A DNA stretch of 64,000 nt from Kordiimonas sp. Its GTDB lineage: Bacteria; Pseudomonadota; Alphaproteobacteria; Sphingomonadales; Emcibacteraceae. Within the stretch, counting starts at the first letter, position 1, and every line of letters begins with the position of its first letter. The position numbers were made by a program, and so were the translations under genes. The stretch lies in assembly GCA_002700365.1 (NCBI GenBank), contig PADB01000012.1, forward strand, positions 372,001 to 436,000. The letters run 5' to 3'. Shown here in pieces: positions 38,671-47,443 of this stretch. The notes below the pieces were generated by a model. It did not search any database and had not been told where the DNA came from. It saw nothing but the letters and a program-made list of their open reading frames with translations.

Positions 38671-38882
38671 ATTTTTCATTACGGCTTTTTTACAGCACTA
38701 CTGGCCAAAGCCAAAAAACTATGCTACCAAGCCGCAATTATTTGGTCACTTAACACCAATAACTATTATTTTTAAGGCCTGATGAGTGTTTATACGCTGC
38801 CTTGACGGGCCTTAGTATTGCTGGAAGAACAGTTTTGAATAACCTAGGCTGAACAAACCAGCCAATGAACGAGGAAGAAGAT

Positions 38883-39116
38883 ATGAGTGATATCGCTGAT
38901 CGCGTCAAAAAAATCGTAGTTGAACATCTTGGGGCTGAAGAAGACAAAGTTGTTGATTCTGCAAGCTTTATTGATGATTTGGGCGCAGACAGCCTAGACA
39001 CTGTTGAGCTTGTCATGGCGTTTGAAGAGGAATTTGGCTGTGAAATCCCTGATGATGCTGCTGAAAAAATCCTGACTGTTAAAGACGCCATCGACTTTAT
39101 CGGCACCAATAGCTAA
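38883..39116 (+). CDS. acpP: Acyl carrier protein
   Basis: AcpP carries growing acyl chains on a phosphopantetheine attached to Ser in [11 protein letters not shown]. The 77-aa acidic protein starts at ATG 38883 ([10 protein letters not shown]), with GAGGAAG eight bases upstream; the open frame begins six codons earlier. It is flanked by a 212-bp upstream gap and a strong hairpin downstream, suggesting a separate abundant transcript. Confidence 0.98.
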   Translation: MSDIADRVKKIVVEHLGAEEDKVVDSASFIDDLGADSLDTVELVMAFEEEFGCEIPDDAAEKILTVKDAIDFIGTNS

Positions 39117-39152
39117 GGGAAAGCTGCCAATTGGTGGCATTTCTGTATATTA

Positions 39153-39211
39153 TACCGCATCCTTGTCCTGCATACCTGATTACAGGTGTTTACAGGGGGA
39201 TGCGGTATTTT
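39153..39211 (+). terminator. Long hairpin between acpP and fabF
   Basis: TACCGCATCC and GGATGCGGTA form a 10-bp outer stem around an inner hairpin (ACCTG / CAGGT), followed by TTTTAA. It looks like an intrinsic terminator that ends the acpP message, perhaps with partial read-through into fabF, which starts 49 bp later. Confidence 0.75.
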
Positions 39212-39259
39212 AACATTAAGTGGTTAAATTAATTAATTTTTCTTGCATGGGGAAATGTC

Positions 39260-40522
39260 ATGAGACGTGTTGTCGTCACTGGTCTTGGACTCGTTACACC
39301 GCTGGCATGTGGTGTAGAAGAAACATGGAAACGCCTTTTGGCAGGTCAATCAGGTGCTGGTCCAATTACAAAATTTGACCCTTCTGATTTAACAGCCCGT
39401 ATTGCCTGTGAAGTCAAAAATGGCGATGGTTCAGATGGTACCTTTAATCCTGATGACTGGATGGAACCAAAAGAACAGCGCCGCGTAGATGACTTCATCA
39501 TCTATGGTGTCTCTGCGGCCCGTCAGGCTGTTGAAGATTCTGGTTTTGTCGCCGAAACCGAAGAACAACGTTGCCGTTCAGGCGTCATGATTGGCTCCGG
39601 TATCGGGGGACTTCCTGGTATTGAACAAGCCTCTATTCTTATGCATGAAAAAGGGCCACGTCGTGTCAGCCCACACTTTATTCCCGGACGGCTTGTAAAT
39701 CTGGTGTCAGGCCATGTTTCCATGCGTTACGGATTTAAGGGCCCGAACCACGCCGTTGTGACAGCCTGCGCCACGGGCACCCATGCCATTGGTGATGCAG
39801 CCCGCCTTATCATGTTTGATGACGCAGATGTGATGGTGGCTGGTGGCGCAGAGGCCGCCATCTGTAAAATTGGTATTGCTGGCTTTGCACAAGCAAAGGC
39901 ACTCAGTACTCATTTCAATGACGATCCCACAAAAGCATCCCGGCCTTACGACCAGGATCGTGATGGCTTTGTCATGGGTGAAGGTGCTGGTATCGTTGTT
40001 TTGGAAGAATATGAACACGCCAAAGCGCGCGGCGCAAAAATCTACTGCGAACTGGTTGGCTACGGCCTTTCAGGGGATGCCTACCATGTGACCGCACCTG
40101 CCCCTGATGGCGATGGTGGATTTAGGGCTATGCAAGGCGCCTTCCGCCATTCCGGCCTGACCCCCGCGGATATTGATTATGTTAATGCTCATGGTACATC
40201 GACTCCTTTGGGTGATGAAATTGAATATGGTGCTGTCAAACGCCTGTTTGGTGATGCGGCCTCAAAGATTGCCATGTCATCAACAAAATCTGCTATTGGC
40301 CACTTACTGGGAGCGGCGGGTAGTACCGAAGCCATTTTCTCCATTTTGGCCATGCGCGATAATGCTGTACCGCCAACACTCAATCTTGATAATCCATCTG
40401 AAGGACTGGATATCATCAATCTTGTCCCCCATGAGGCACAACAGCATAATGTCAATGCCGTACTGAGTAACTCCTTCGGTTTTGGCGGCACGAATGCCTC
40501 ACTGATCTTCAAAGCTATTTAA
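39260..40522 (+). CDS. fabF: 3-oxoacyl-ACP synthase II (FabF)
   Basis: FabF elongates acyl-ACP by decarboxylative condensation. The 420-aa protein carries the Cys-His-His triad: Cys in VVTACATGTHAIG, His in NAHGTSTPLGD and His in KSAIGHLLGAAGS. The C-terminal NSFGFGGTNASLIF is typical. It is followed after 8 bp by mltG, a pairing common in alphaproteobacteria. Confidence 0.97.
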   Translation: MRRVVVTGLGLVTPLACGVEETWKRLLAGQSGAGPITKFDPSDLTARIACEVKNGDGSDGTFNPDDWMEPKEQRRVDDFIIYGVSAARQAVEDSGFVAETEEQRCRSGVMIGSGIGGLPGIEQASILMHEKGPRRVSPHFIPGRLVNLVSGHVSMRYGFKGPNHAVVTACATGTHAIGDAARLIMFDDADVMVAGGAEAAICKIGIAGFAQAKALSTHFNDDPTKASRPYDQDRDGFVMGEGAGIVVLEEYEHAKARGAKIYCELVGYGLSGDAYHVTAPAPDGDGGFRAMQGAFRHSGLTPADIDYVNAHGTSTPLGDEIEYGAVKRLFGDAASKIAMSSTKSAIGHLLGAAGSTEAIFSILAMRDNAVPPTLNLDNPSEGLDIINLVPHEAQQHNVNAVLSNSFGFGGTNASLIFKAI

Positions 40523-40530
40523 GCCTGGAT

Positions 40531-41571
40531 ATGAAACGGCTTATTACCCGTTATATCCTTCTGTTCATCATCGGCAGCGTCGCTTTTGCGGCGCTGTTTG
40601 CCTATCTGGGGCATCGCCGTTTTCATGAAGCCGGCCCCACAACAGTTGATCTGACTTATGTTTTGGTCAAAGGGGAAAGTTTACGGCAAATTTCCGATAC
40701 CTTGGAACAGCGCGGTATGATTTACAGTAACCGCATTTTTACGGCTGGCGTAAGACTTTATAAGTTCGACCGCCGCCTGAAAGCTGGCGAATACAATATA
40801 CCCGCGAAGGCCTCCATGAATGACATCATGGAAATTTTGGCCAGCGGGCAGGTAATCCAGCATAAAATCACTTTCGTCGAAGGATGGTCGTCATTTGAAT
40901 TTATTGACGCCTTAGAACAACATCAGGCCCTGACCGGAGACAAACCACAAATTCCCGAAGGTAGCCTTTTGCCAGAAACGTATTTTTTCCCGCGCGGCAC
41001 AACAAGACAGCAACTTATTTCCCAAATGCAGGAACAGCAACAAAGCTTATTGCAAAAATTATGGGACAACCGCCGAACAGACTTACCCTTTTCAACAATG
41101 CAGGAAGCCATCATTCTGGCCTCTATTGTTGAAAAGGAAACCGCATTACCGTCTGAACGTCGTCATATCGCCGGAGTATTTATCAACCGCCTTCGTAAGG
41201 GCATGCGCTTACAGTCAGACCCTACGGTCGTTTATGGCATTCGTCAGGGCAGGGCACTTGAACGCCCCATCTCATATAATGATCTAAGGACCGCACATCC
41301 ATATAACACATATATGCATCATGGCTTGCCAAAAGGGCCTATTTGCCATCCGGGTCGCTTGGCAATAGAAGCTGTCTTCAACCCAATGCCCACAGAAGAT
41401 TTATATTTTGTAGCCGATGGCACTGGTGGACACCGCTTTGCCAAAACGCTGCAAGAACATAATCGCAATGTGCGTCATTGGCGAAATATAGAAGCAGAAA
41501 TGCGAAAGAAAACTATTTCCGAGGGCTCCTCGCCAGAATCCTCTCCACCAAACCGTTCGGCAGCAGATTAA
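40531..41571 (+). CDS. mltG: Endolytic murein transglycosylase MltG
   Basis: MltG cleaves nascent peptidoglycan strands and helps set their length. The 346-aa protein has an N-terminal membrane anchor (about 6-26) and the YceG domain, with the catalytic Glu in ASIVEKETALP, followed by RRHIAGVFINRL and QSDPTVVYG. A LysM-like segment lies near LVKGESLRQIS. Its 3' end overlaps the convergent SDR gene by 59 bp. Confidence 0.95.
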   Translation: MKRLITRYILLFIIGSVAFAALFAYLGHRRFHEAGPTTVDLTYVLVKGESLRQISDTLEQRGMIYSNRIFTAGVRLYKFDRRLKAGEYNIPAKASMNDIMEILASGQVIQHKITFVEGWSSFEFIDALEQHQALTGDKPQIPEGSLLPETYFFPRGTTRQQLISQMQEQQQSLLQKLWDNRRTDLPFSTMQEAIILASIVEKETALPSERRHIAGVFINRLRKGMRLQSDPTVVYGIRQGRALERPISYNDLRTAHPYNTYMHHGLPKGPICHPGRLAIEAVFNPMPTEDLYFVADGTGGHRFAKTLQEHNRNVRHWRNIEAEMRKKTISEGSSPESSPPNRSAAD

Positions 41572-42310
41572 ATCCCGCCCAGATCATTGCCACCATAGGC
41601 CAGGGAAAAGCGATGCGCCCTTTATTCTTTTCCAATTTCCGCTTAATAATCCTGGCCGCTTTGTCCGCCGTCATCATAAAAGGCATTGGGAAATTATTTT
41701 TATCTGTCATTGGTGTCTCAATAAATCCAGGACAGACAACATTCACGTAAATGCCATATGGCGCATAAACTCCACGCAAAGCTTCTCCATATGCCTTCAC
41801 TGTAACTTTACTGGTTGAATAGGCAGGTGAGGAAGGTAACCCCCGATATCCAGCTAATGAGCTTATCAATGCTATCTGGCCATAACCTCTGGCTTTCATC
41901 AGCGGCAGTGCCACTGTGACCGCGTTAAAAACCCCTTCTACATTTACCCCGAACGTCTTTTTAAAATGGTCCTTTAGATCATCTTTTTCTGCTTCGAATG
42001 AATATGACACCCCCGCATTTGCAATAACCAAATCTAATGAAAACCGTTGATCGCATTCCACAATCCAATCCGCAAGATCCGCCGCATTCATGACATCAAC
42101 CTGTTTTGTCTCAACAAATTCAGCCCCACTGCGTCTACAATCTGCGTAAATTTCCCCTAATCTGTCTGCATTACGTCCTGCTAAGAAAAGCCGCGCCCCG
42201 CTTGCAGCATATATCCGCGCCAAAGCAGCACCCAGCCCACTGCTGGCCCCAGTAATAAGAACAGTCTTATCCAATAATGATCCCCTTTTTACCTGATTAA
42301 TATTTTTCAT
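41513..42310 (-). CDS. SDR-family oxidoreductase
   Basis: This classical SDR of 265 aa has TGASSGLGAALARIYA for cofactor binding, NAGVSYSFEAE, the catalytic Ser in ISSLAGYRGLPSS and Y-x3-K in AYSTSKVTVK. It has a short hydrophobic C-terminal stretch (PWPMVAMIWAGFNLLP) that may associate with the membrane. I start at ATG 42310; a TTG four codons earlier is less likely. It is divergent from yicC, and its 3' end runs antisense to the end of mltG. Substrate unknown. Confidence 0.88.
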   Translation of the reverse strand: MKNINQVKRGSLLDKTVLITGASSGLGAALARIYAASGARLFLAGRNADRLGEIYADCRRSGAEFVETKQVDVMNAADLADWIVECDQRFSLDLVIANAGVSYSFEAEKDDLKDHFKKTFGVNVEGVFNAVTVALPLMKARGYGQIALISSLAGYRGLPSSPAYSTSKVTVKAYGEALRGVYAPYGIYVNVVCPGFIETPMTDKNNFPMPFMMTADKAARIIKRKLEKNKGRIAFPWPMVAMIWAGFNLLPNGLVERILARSPRK

Positions 42311-42426
42311 TATTATTCTCAAATCCTCAGGTCAAACTTGTTGCCTCTTGGTGAAGATACTATAGTCCCTTAAGTTTTGTTCGCATAGATAGCTATAAAT
42401 AGATAAATAGGGAACACGGAAAGCAT

Positions 42427-43314
42427 ATGAAAATTTCCAGTATGACGGGCTTTGCACGCACAGAAGGTACATGGAAAGATACCCAATGGGTATGGGAAAT
42501 CCGAAGTGTTAATGGTCGTGGTCTAGATATGCGTATGCGGCTCGGCAATGGGTTCGACAAAATGGATCCAGATATACGTGCCGCTATAAAACGACAAATA
42601 AGCCGCGGTAGTTTAACAATAAATCTGAATGTGCAACAAAACCGGCAGCAAAATAATCTGACAATAAATCGTGCACTCTTCGCAGAAATTCTCGATACTG
42701 CCCGGGAACTGGCACAGGCGCATGACATTGCGCCACCTGACATGAATGCATTGTTAAACGTTCGTGGCATCATTGATGTTCTAGACCCTGAAGAGGATGC
42801 CGAAGAACATGAACAAAAACAAGAACAGGTTAAAAGCGGACTTTTAGACGCCATTGAGGCACTTGTTCATTCTCGCATGCTGGAGGGAGAAAAACTGCGC
42901 TCTATCATGGTCGAAATATTACAGAATATAAGTGAGCAAGTAGAGCAAGCTGAACGCATCGCCACAACACAACCACAAATCATTAAGGCGAAACTGACTG
43001 AACGGCTACAAGAGCTGCTCGGTGAAAATAGTGCCTTGGAACCAGAGAGAATAGCCCAGGAAGTCACACTACTTGCAGCAAAAGCCGATGTCAGAGAGGA
43101 AATAGACCGCCTACGGCTGCATGTAAAGGCCGCTTATGAGATTATAGAAGAGGGCGGGGCCATTGGCCGAAAACTGGACTTTCTAGTTCAGGAATTTAAC
43201 CGTGAAACCAACACCTTATGCTCAAAATCATCAGATAGTACATTAACTAATATCGGCCTGTCTCTTAAAACCCTTATCGAACAACTCCGCGAACAGGCAC
43301 AAAATATTGAATAG
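42427..43314 (+). CDS. yicC: YicC-family endoribonuclease
   Basis: The 295-aa protein begins with the YicC signature SSMTGFARTEG and has the C-terminal DUF1732 block VREEIDRLRLHVKA, EEGGAIGRKLDFLVQEFNRE-type sequence and the terminal E-Q-A-Q-N-I-E. YicC proteins are reported as endoribonucleases with roles in RNA turnover. The yicC-gmk linkage seen here (65 bp gap) is widespread. Confidence 0.94.
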   Translation: MKISSMTGFARTEGTWKDTQWVWEIRSVNGRGLDMRMRLGNGFDKMDPDIRAAIKRQISRGSLTINLNVQQNRQQNNLTINRALFAEILDTARELAQAHDIAPPDMNALLNVRGIIDVLDPEEDAEEHEQKQEQVKSGLLDAIEALVHSRMLEGEKLRSIMVEILQNISEQVEQAERIATTQPQIIKAKLTERLQELLGENSALEPERIAQEVTLLAAKADVREEIDRLRLHVKAAYEIIEEGGAIGRKLDFLVQEFNRETNTLCSKSSDSTLTNIGLSLKTLIEQLREQAQNIE

Positions 43315-43378
43315 CCATGCGTTAAACAGAAATCCCTTTCAATAATAATGCCCTCATAGACCAAAAAATAAAAGCCTC

Positions 43379-44041
43379 ATGACGACAGATCCGACAGCAA
43401 CACACACCCAGATTCCCCGACGCGGACTTTTACTGGTCTTATCTTCCCCTTCAGGGGCCGGTAAATCGACCCTATCTCGACGCCTGCTTCAGCGTGATAA
43501 CAACATCGCCATGTCTATTTCAACGACAACGCGGCCACCCCGTCCCGCAGAAAAAAATGGCGTGGATTATAATTTTGTGACCATAGAAGATTTTAAAAAA
43601 ATGTTAGATGAGAATGCCTTTCTGGAATACGCCAAGGTATTTGATAACTATTATGGCACCCCGCAAGCTCCTGTAGAGGAGGCTCTCTCACAAGGTAAGG
43701 ACGTTCTGTTTGATATTGACTGGCAAGGAACGCAACAACTGGCGCAAAAAGCCGGGGGCGACTTGGTTCGTATCTTTATTTTGCCCCCATCTACAGAGGA
43801 ACTGGAACGGCGTCTTTACAGCCGGGCCCAGGACAGTGCAGACATCGTGCAAAAGCGTATGTCCAAGGCTGCACAGGAAATTAGCCATTGGCCAGAATAT
43901 GACTATATCATCGTTAATGATGACCTAGACCACAGTGATGCTCAGCTCAATGCAATTTTACAGGCAGAACGGCTGAAACGTGATCGTCAAACGGGTTTAT
44001 TAAAATTTGTATCGAACCTGGTCGACCCTGATGATAATTAA
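43379..44041 (+). CDS. gmk: Guanylate kinase
   Basis: Gmk phosphorylates GMP to GDP. The 220-aa protein has the P-loop SSPSGAGKSTLS, the GMP-binding STTTRPPRPAEKNGVDY, a FLEYAKVFDNYYGTP segment and DIDWQGTQQL. It is downstream of yicC. It is the next step after the guaB-guaA pathway encoded earlier in the window. Convergent with ksgA. Confidence 0.97.
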   Translation: MTTDPTATHTQIPRRGLLLVLSSPSGAGKSTLSRRLLQRDNNIAMSISTTTRPPRPAEKNGVDYNFVTIEDFKKMLDENAFLEYAKVFDNYYGTPQAPVEEALSQGKDVLFDIDWQGTQQLAQKAGGDLVRIFILPPSTEELERRLYSRAQDSADIVQKRMSKAAQEISHWPEYDYIIVNDDLDHSDAQLNAILQAERLKRDRQTGLLKFVSNLVDPDDN

Positions 44042-44089
44042 ATCATAGCCTGATAAATTACACATTTTCAGGTAATACACATCAGTGGA

Positions 44090-44947
44090 TCAGCCTAACA
44101 CTGCCTCATATTGCTGCGCCAATCTGCAAAAATCTGCAATACTTAGCTCTTCTGCGCGCGCTGTTTCGGAAATATTTGCCGCCTGCAAGAGGGGTAGGGG
44201 ATTTTGTCCTAATGCCTTTAGGCTAGACCGTAACATTTTACGCCGCATATTAAACGCCGCTGCGGTGACTTTTTCCAACACAGGAAGTGGCGGGCTATCT
44301 GTCTCATGCGCCTGCGGCTCCAGGCGAACAATACATGACGTCACCTTAGGAGGCGGCACAAAAGCCCGTGCAGGAACATCAAACGCAATCCCTGCCCGAC
44401 AACGGTGCTGACTGATAACCGATAAACGCCCATAGGATTTCGTTCGCGGCTGAGCAATAATTCGTTCGCCAACTTCTTTCTGTAACATCAAGGTCATACT
44501 TTTATACCAAGGCGTCCATGTATCTAATGTCAGCCACTTCAGCAATAAAGCTGTCCCCACATTGTAGGGCAGGTTAGACGCAATACGTATATCAAAGCCT
44601 TTTGTATCCCCAATAAGGCTCATTTCATCTACCATTAAGGCATCAGCCTCAACAACGTCCAGGCGACCCGGATAAGCCGCCTGAACATCCTTTAATGCAT
44701 CTATACAGCGCGCGTCCTTTTCAACGGCCACTACTTTCGCAGCACCGCTCATCAACAGCCCGCGCGTTAAGGCCCCGGGACCCGGGCCTACTTCATAAAT
44801 AATGCTTTTCTCTAATGGGCCTGCCGTCCTGGCAATCCGTGACGTCAGGTTTAAATCTGTCAGAAAATTTTGCCCTAATGATTTTTGTGCCGATAGTCCA
44901 TAGGCAGCAATCACGTCCCGCAGAGGGGGTAAACCATCCTTTGTCAT
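44090..44947 (-). CDS. rsmA: 16S rRNA (adenine-1518/1519 N6) dimethyltransferase
   Basis: RsmA/KsgA dimethylates two adjacent adenines in helix 45 of 16S rRNA. The 285-aa protein has LGQNFLTD at the N-terminus, the SAM motif YEVGPGPGALTRGLL and the catalytic SNLPYNVGTALL. It is the last gene of the lptD-surA-pdxA-rsmA run, 9 bp after pdxA. Confidence 0.97.
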   Translation of the reverse strand: MTKDGLPPLRDVIAAYGLSAQKSLGQNFLTDLNLTSRIARTAGPLEKSIIYEVGPGPGALTRGLLMSGAAKVVAVEKDARCIDALKDVQAAYPGRLDVVEADALMVDEMSLIGDTKGFDIRIASNLPYNVGTALLLKWLTLDTWTPWYKSMTLMLQKEVGERIIAQPRTKSYGRLSVISQHRCRAGIAFDVPARAFVPPPKVTSCIVRLEPQAHETDSPPLPVLEKVTAAAFNMRRKMLRSSLKALGQNPLPLLQAANISETARAEELSIADFCRLAQQYEAVLG

Positions 44948-44956
44948 GACGGATCC

Positions 44957-45991
44957 TTAACTTTGACTATTCTGATGGCGATATTGTGCCATCCTGCCCG
45001 CGACTTTAATCGCTTCAATCATGCTGCGTGGTTCAGCAATGCCACGCCCCGCAATGCCTAATGCGGTGCCGTGATCTGGTGACGTCCTAATTATCGGCAA
45101 CCCCAATGTCACATTTACCCCGCCATAAAAGTCTATCGTTTTCAACGGGATCAATGCCTGATCGTGATACATGCAAATCGCCGCATCATAATCACGACGC
45201 GCGTTATCGTGGAAAAGCGTGTCAGCTGCATGCGGACCTGTTGCCATAATGCCTTCGGCATTAAGCTGGTCTATTGCAGGGCGGATATACAAAGCTTCTT
45301 CATTCCCCATATTACCATCTTCACCTGCATGCGGGTTCAAGGCAGCAATCGCAAGCCGCGGCTGTGCAATCCCGAAATCTTTGTTCAATGCCTGTGCCGT
45401 AATTTTCGCTACGTCGACAATTTCTTTACAGCTCAAATTATGTGGGACTTTTTCAAGTGGTATATGAATTGTAACGGGAACAACCCTTAATTCCGGACAC
45501 GCCAGCATCATTACTGGCTGCTCTGCTTCCCCTGTCTGGTCGGCGCACAACTTGCCTAGATATTCTGTATGACCTGGAAATAAAAAACCGTCATCATAAA
45601 GTGCCGATTTCTGGATAGGGGCTGTGACCATTCCCGCATATTCACCTGCCAGCACCATTTCTGCTGCCTTCGTGATAGCACGAATGACAACATGTGCATT
45701 CGCCCTGTCTGGCGTTCCGGCACTTACAGGATGTGAGACAGGCAGATCAATAACAGGAAGTGCCGTCTGAAATAAGCTTTCTATTTCTTCGTTAGCGTCT
45801 ATAGGCTGAACAGATATAGGCATATCAAGTTCGTGTATCAGCTTCTTAAAAACACTCACAGGCCCCAATACGGAAAAAGGCGTAAGGTTTTCTTCTTTAC
45901 GTCTCCACCATGCTTTTAAAATAAGTTCAGGGCCGATACCTGCTAATTCGCCACAAGTGATAACCAGCCGAGGCGCCCGTGGTGCCATCAT
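44957..45991 (-). CDS. pdxA: 4-hydroxythreonine-4-phosphate dehydrogenase
   Basis: PdxA oxidises 4-phosphohydroxy-threonine in pyridoxal phosphate synthesis. The 344-aa protein shows GELAGIGPELILK near the start, the GHTEYL segment, the metal-binding LNPHAGEDGNMG and MYHDQALIPLK, and the C-terminal IRTSPDHGTALGIAG block. It lies 9 bp after surA. Two adjacent ATGs (45991, 45988) are possible starts, with AAGG just upstream. Confidence 0.96.
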   Translation of the reverse strand: MMAPRAPRLVITCGELAGIGPELILKAWWRRKEENLTPFSVLGPVSVFKKLIHELDMPISVQPIDANEEIESLFQTALPVIDLPVSHPVSAGTPDRANAHVVIRAITKAAEMVLAGEYAGMVTAPIQKSALYDDGFLFPGHTEYLGKLCADQTGEAEQPVMMLACPELRVVPVTIHIPLEKVPHNLSCKEIVDVAKITAQALNKDFGIAQPRLAIAALNPHAGEDGNMGNEEALYIRPAIDQLNAEGIMATGPHAADTLFHDNARRDYDAAICMYHDQALIPLKTIDFYGGVNVTLGLPIIRTSPDHGTALGIAGRGIAEPRSMIEAIKVAGRMAQYRHQNSQS

Positions 45992-46000
45992 TCGGCCTTT

Positions 46001-47284
46001 CTAACGATAGTCTATAATCGCATCACGCCGTAAATCACGCAAATGGCGCCGGGCCATTACCGTGACACGCTCATTCGTCAACGCGCTCTGTACGGATTCA
46101 AATGTTGGTGCTTTAATTTCTGGCACATCTTTCCCACAAATAATTAAAGCCCGAAAACCACCATCCTCTTTAAGCAGCGGAGCCGCCTGTCCAATTTCCG
46201 TTGCTAAAATACCGCTTTGTAGAGGCCCGGGAAAATCAGAAAGACGCATTTTGCCTAGATCCCCTGAACTTTCAGCTGTCATCTCTTCTGCCAAGCGTTC
46301 CACATCATCACAACTTTTGAGGGCCGCTAGTTTTTTTTCTAATGTATCTTTTAATGCCTCAACCTCTCTGGGCAGTGCCTTATCAGAAACTTTAAAGAAC
46401 ATATACTTGAGATCTAAAATGCTATTCGCGGAATTTGGTGTCATCACCTGACGTTTTCTGACCATTTCCAGAATATAATATCCCCCGTCCACGAGAATAG
46501 GATCACTAATGTCCGCCTCATTCATTTTTGACAAAGCAGGCCGTAATTCCGCTTCGATCGCATCCAGCATTAACCACCCCAAATCACCACCTACGGCACT
46601 TGTAGAGGTTTGCGAAAACTGGCGCGCCAGAACCTGAAACGGACTACCCTCACGCAACTGCTGCACTAAACGATTGGCCGTCTGCAAAGTCTCCTGACGC
46701 TTTTTTTCATCCGTAACGGGCAAGAAAATCTCACGCAAATGATATTCATCTTTGCCTTTATTGTTATTCAGACGTTCCAACACCGCATAAACTTCTTCGT
46801 CGGTCACACTTACCTGTGGACGCAATAGCCCATTTACCACACTATCCCATGCCATATTTGCCCGTAATTGATTGAGTAATGAGCTTTTCATCACACCAAT
46901 ACTCGTCAAATATTTTTCGAATTCCGCCGCAGACATTCTGTATTGTTCACCAATACGGCGAAAGGCAGTTTCAACGTCCTCTTGTGGCATTTGCACTTTA
47001 TATTCTGCAGCTTCCTGTAGCTGTAGTTTCTCATCAATCAACGTTTTTAAAGCCTGTGATTGAATATAACGCTGTTCTTGCGGGCTGACCTGACCCCCAG
47101 TTGCGGAAAGCAACATCAACATACGCTGTTTTAAATCATAGAGAGAGATCACCTGATCGTTCACAATAGCAACAATTTGTTGCACATCCTGAATAGATTT
47201 GGTCTGAGCCTTTACCGGGCTTTGCACCGGCGATACGAATAAAATCGCTACTGCCATCAGGACGCTGGGAAATATTCTTCTCAT
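46001..47284 (-). CDS. surA: Periplasmic chaperone / peptidyl-prolyl isomerase SurA
   Basis: SurA escorts outer-membrane proteins to the BAM complex. The protein has a signal peptide (RRIFPSVLMAVAILF...KAQ), a SurA N-terminal chaperone region beginning IVAIVNDQVISLYDLKQR, and a parvulin-type domain around YHLREIFLPVTDE to GGDLGWLML. A second parvulin domain is weak or missing. I start at ATG 47284 (MRRIF) with GGTGA eight bases upstream; an ATG seven codons earlier (47305) is also possible. It lies in the lptD-surA-pdxA-rsmA order. Confidence 0.93.
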   Translation of the reverse strand: MRRIFPSVLMAVAILFVSPVQSPVKAQTKSIQDVQQIVAIVNDQVISLYDLKQRMLMLLSATGGQVSPQEQRYIQSQALKTLIDEKLQLQEAAEYKVQMPQEDVETAFRRIGEQYRMSAAEFEKYLTSIGVMKSSLLNQLRANMAWDSVVNGLLRPQVSVTDEEVYAVLERLNNNKGKDEYHLREIFLPVTDEKKRQETLQTANRLVQQLREGSPFQVLARQFSQTSTSAVGGDLGWLMLDAIEAELRPALSKMNEADISDPILVDGGYYILEMVRKRQVMTPNSANSILDLKYMFFKVSDKALPREVEALKDTLEKKLAALKSCDDVERLAEEMTAESSGDLGKMRLSDFPGPLQSGILATEIGQAAPLLKEDGGFRALIICGKDVPEIKAPTFESVQSALTNERVTVMARRHLRDLRRDAIIDYR

Positions 47285-47318
47285 TATTGTGTCACCATTC
47301 TTCATTCTAATCTCTCAC

Positions 47319-47358
47319 GGGCTTCTTAATATATAGGGCTTTTCAATATATTAAGCCC
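47319..47358. repeat. AT-rich inverted repeat between lptD and surA
   Basis: GGGCTT-(C)-TTAATATAT and ATATATTAAGCCC form a 13-bp stem with one bulged base and an 11-nt loop, 35 bp upstream of the surA start. It may be a partial terminator or processing site within the lptD-surA transcript. There is no long T run. Confidence 0.4.
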
Positions 47359-47443
47359 ATAATCATGGCCGGATCATGATCTTGTTCTTAAAAGCGTCGC
47401 CATAAAAACATAGTTTCAAGATACAGGCAAAATTTGTTTTACA

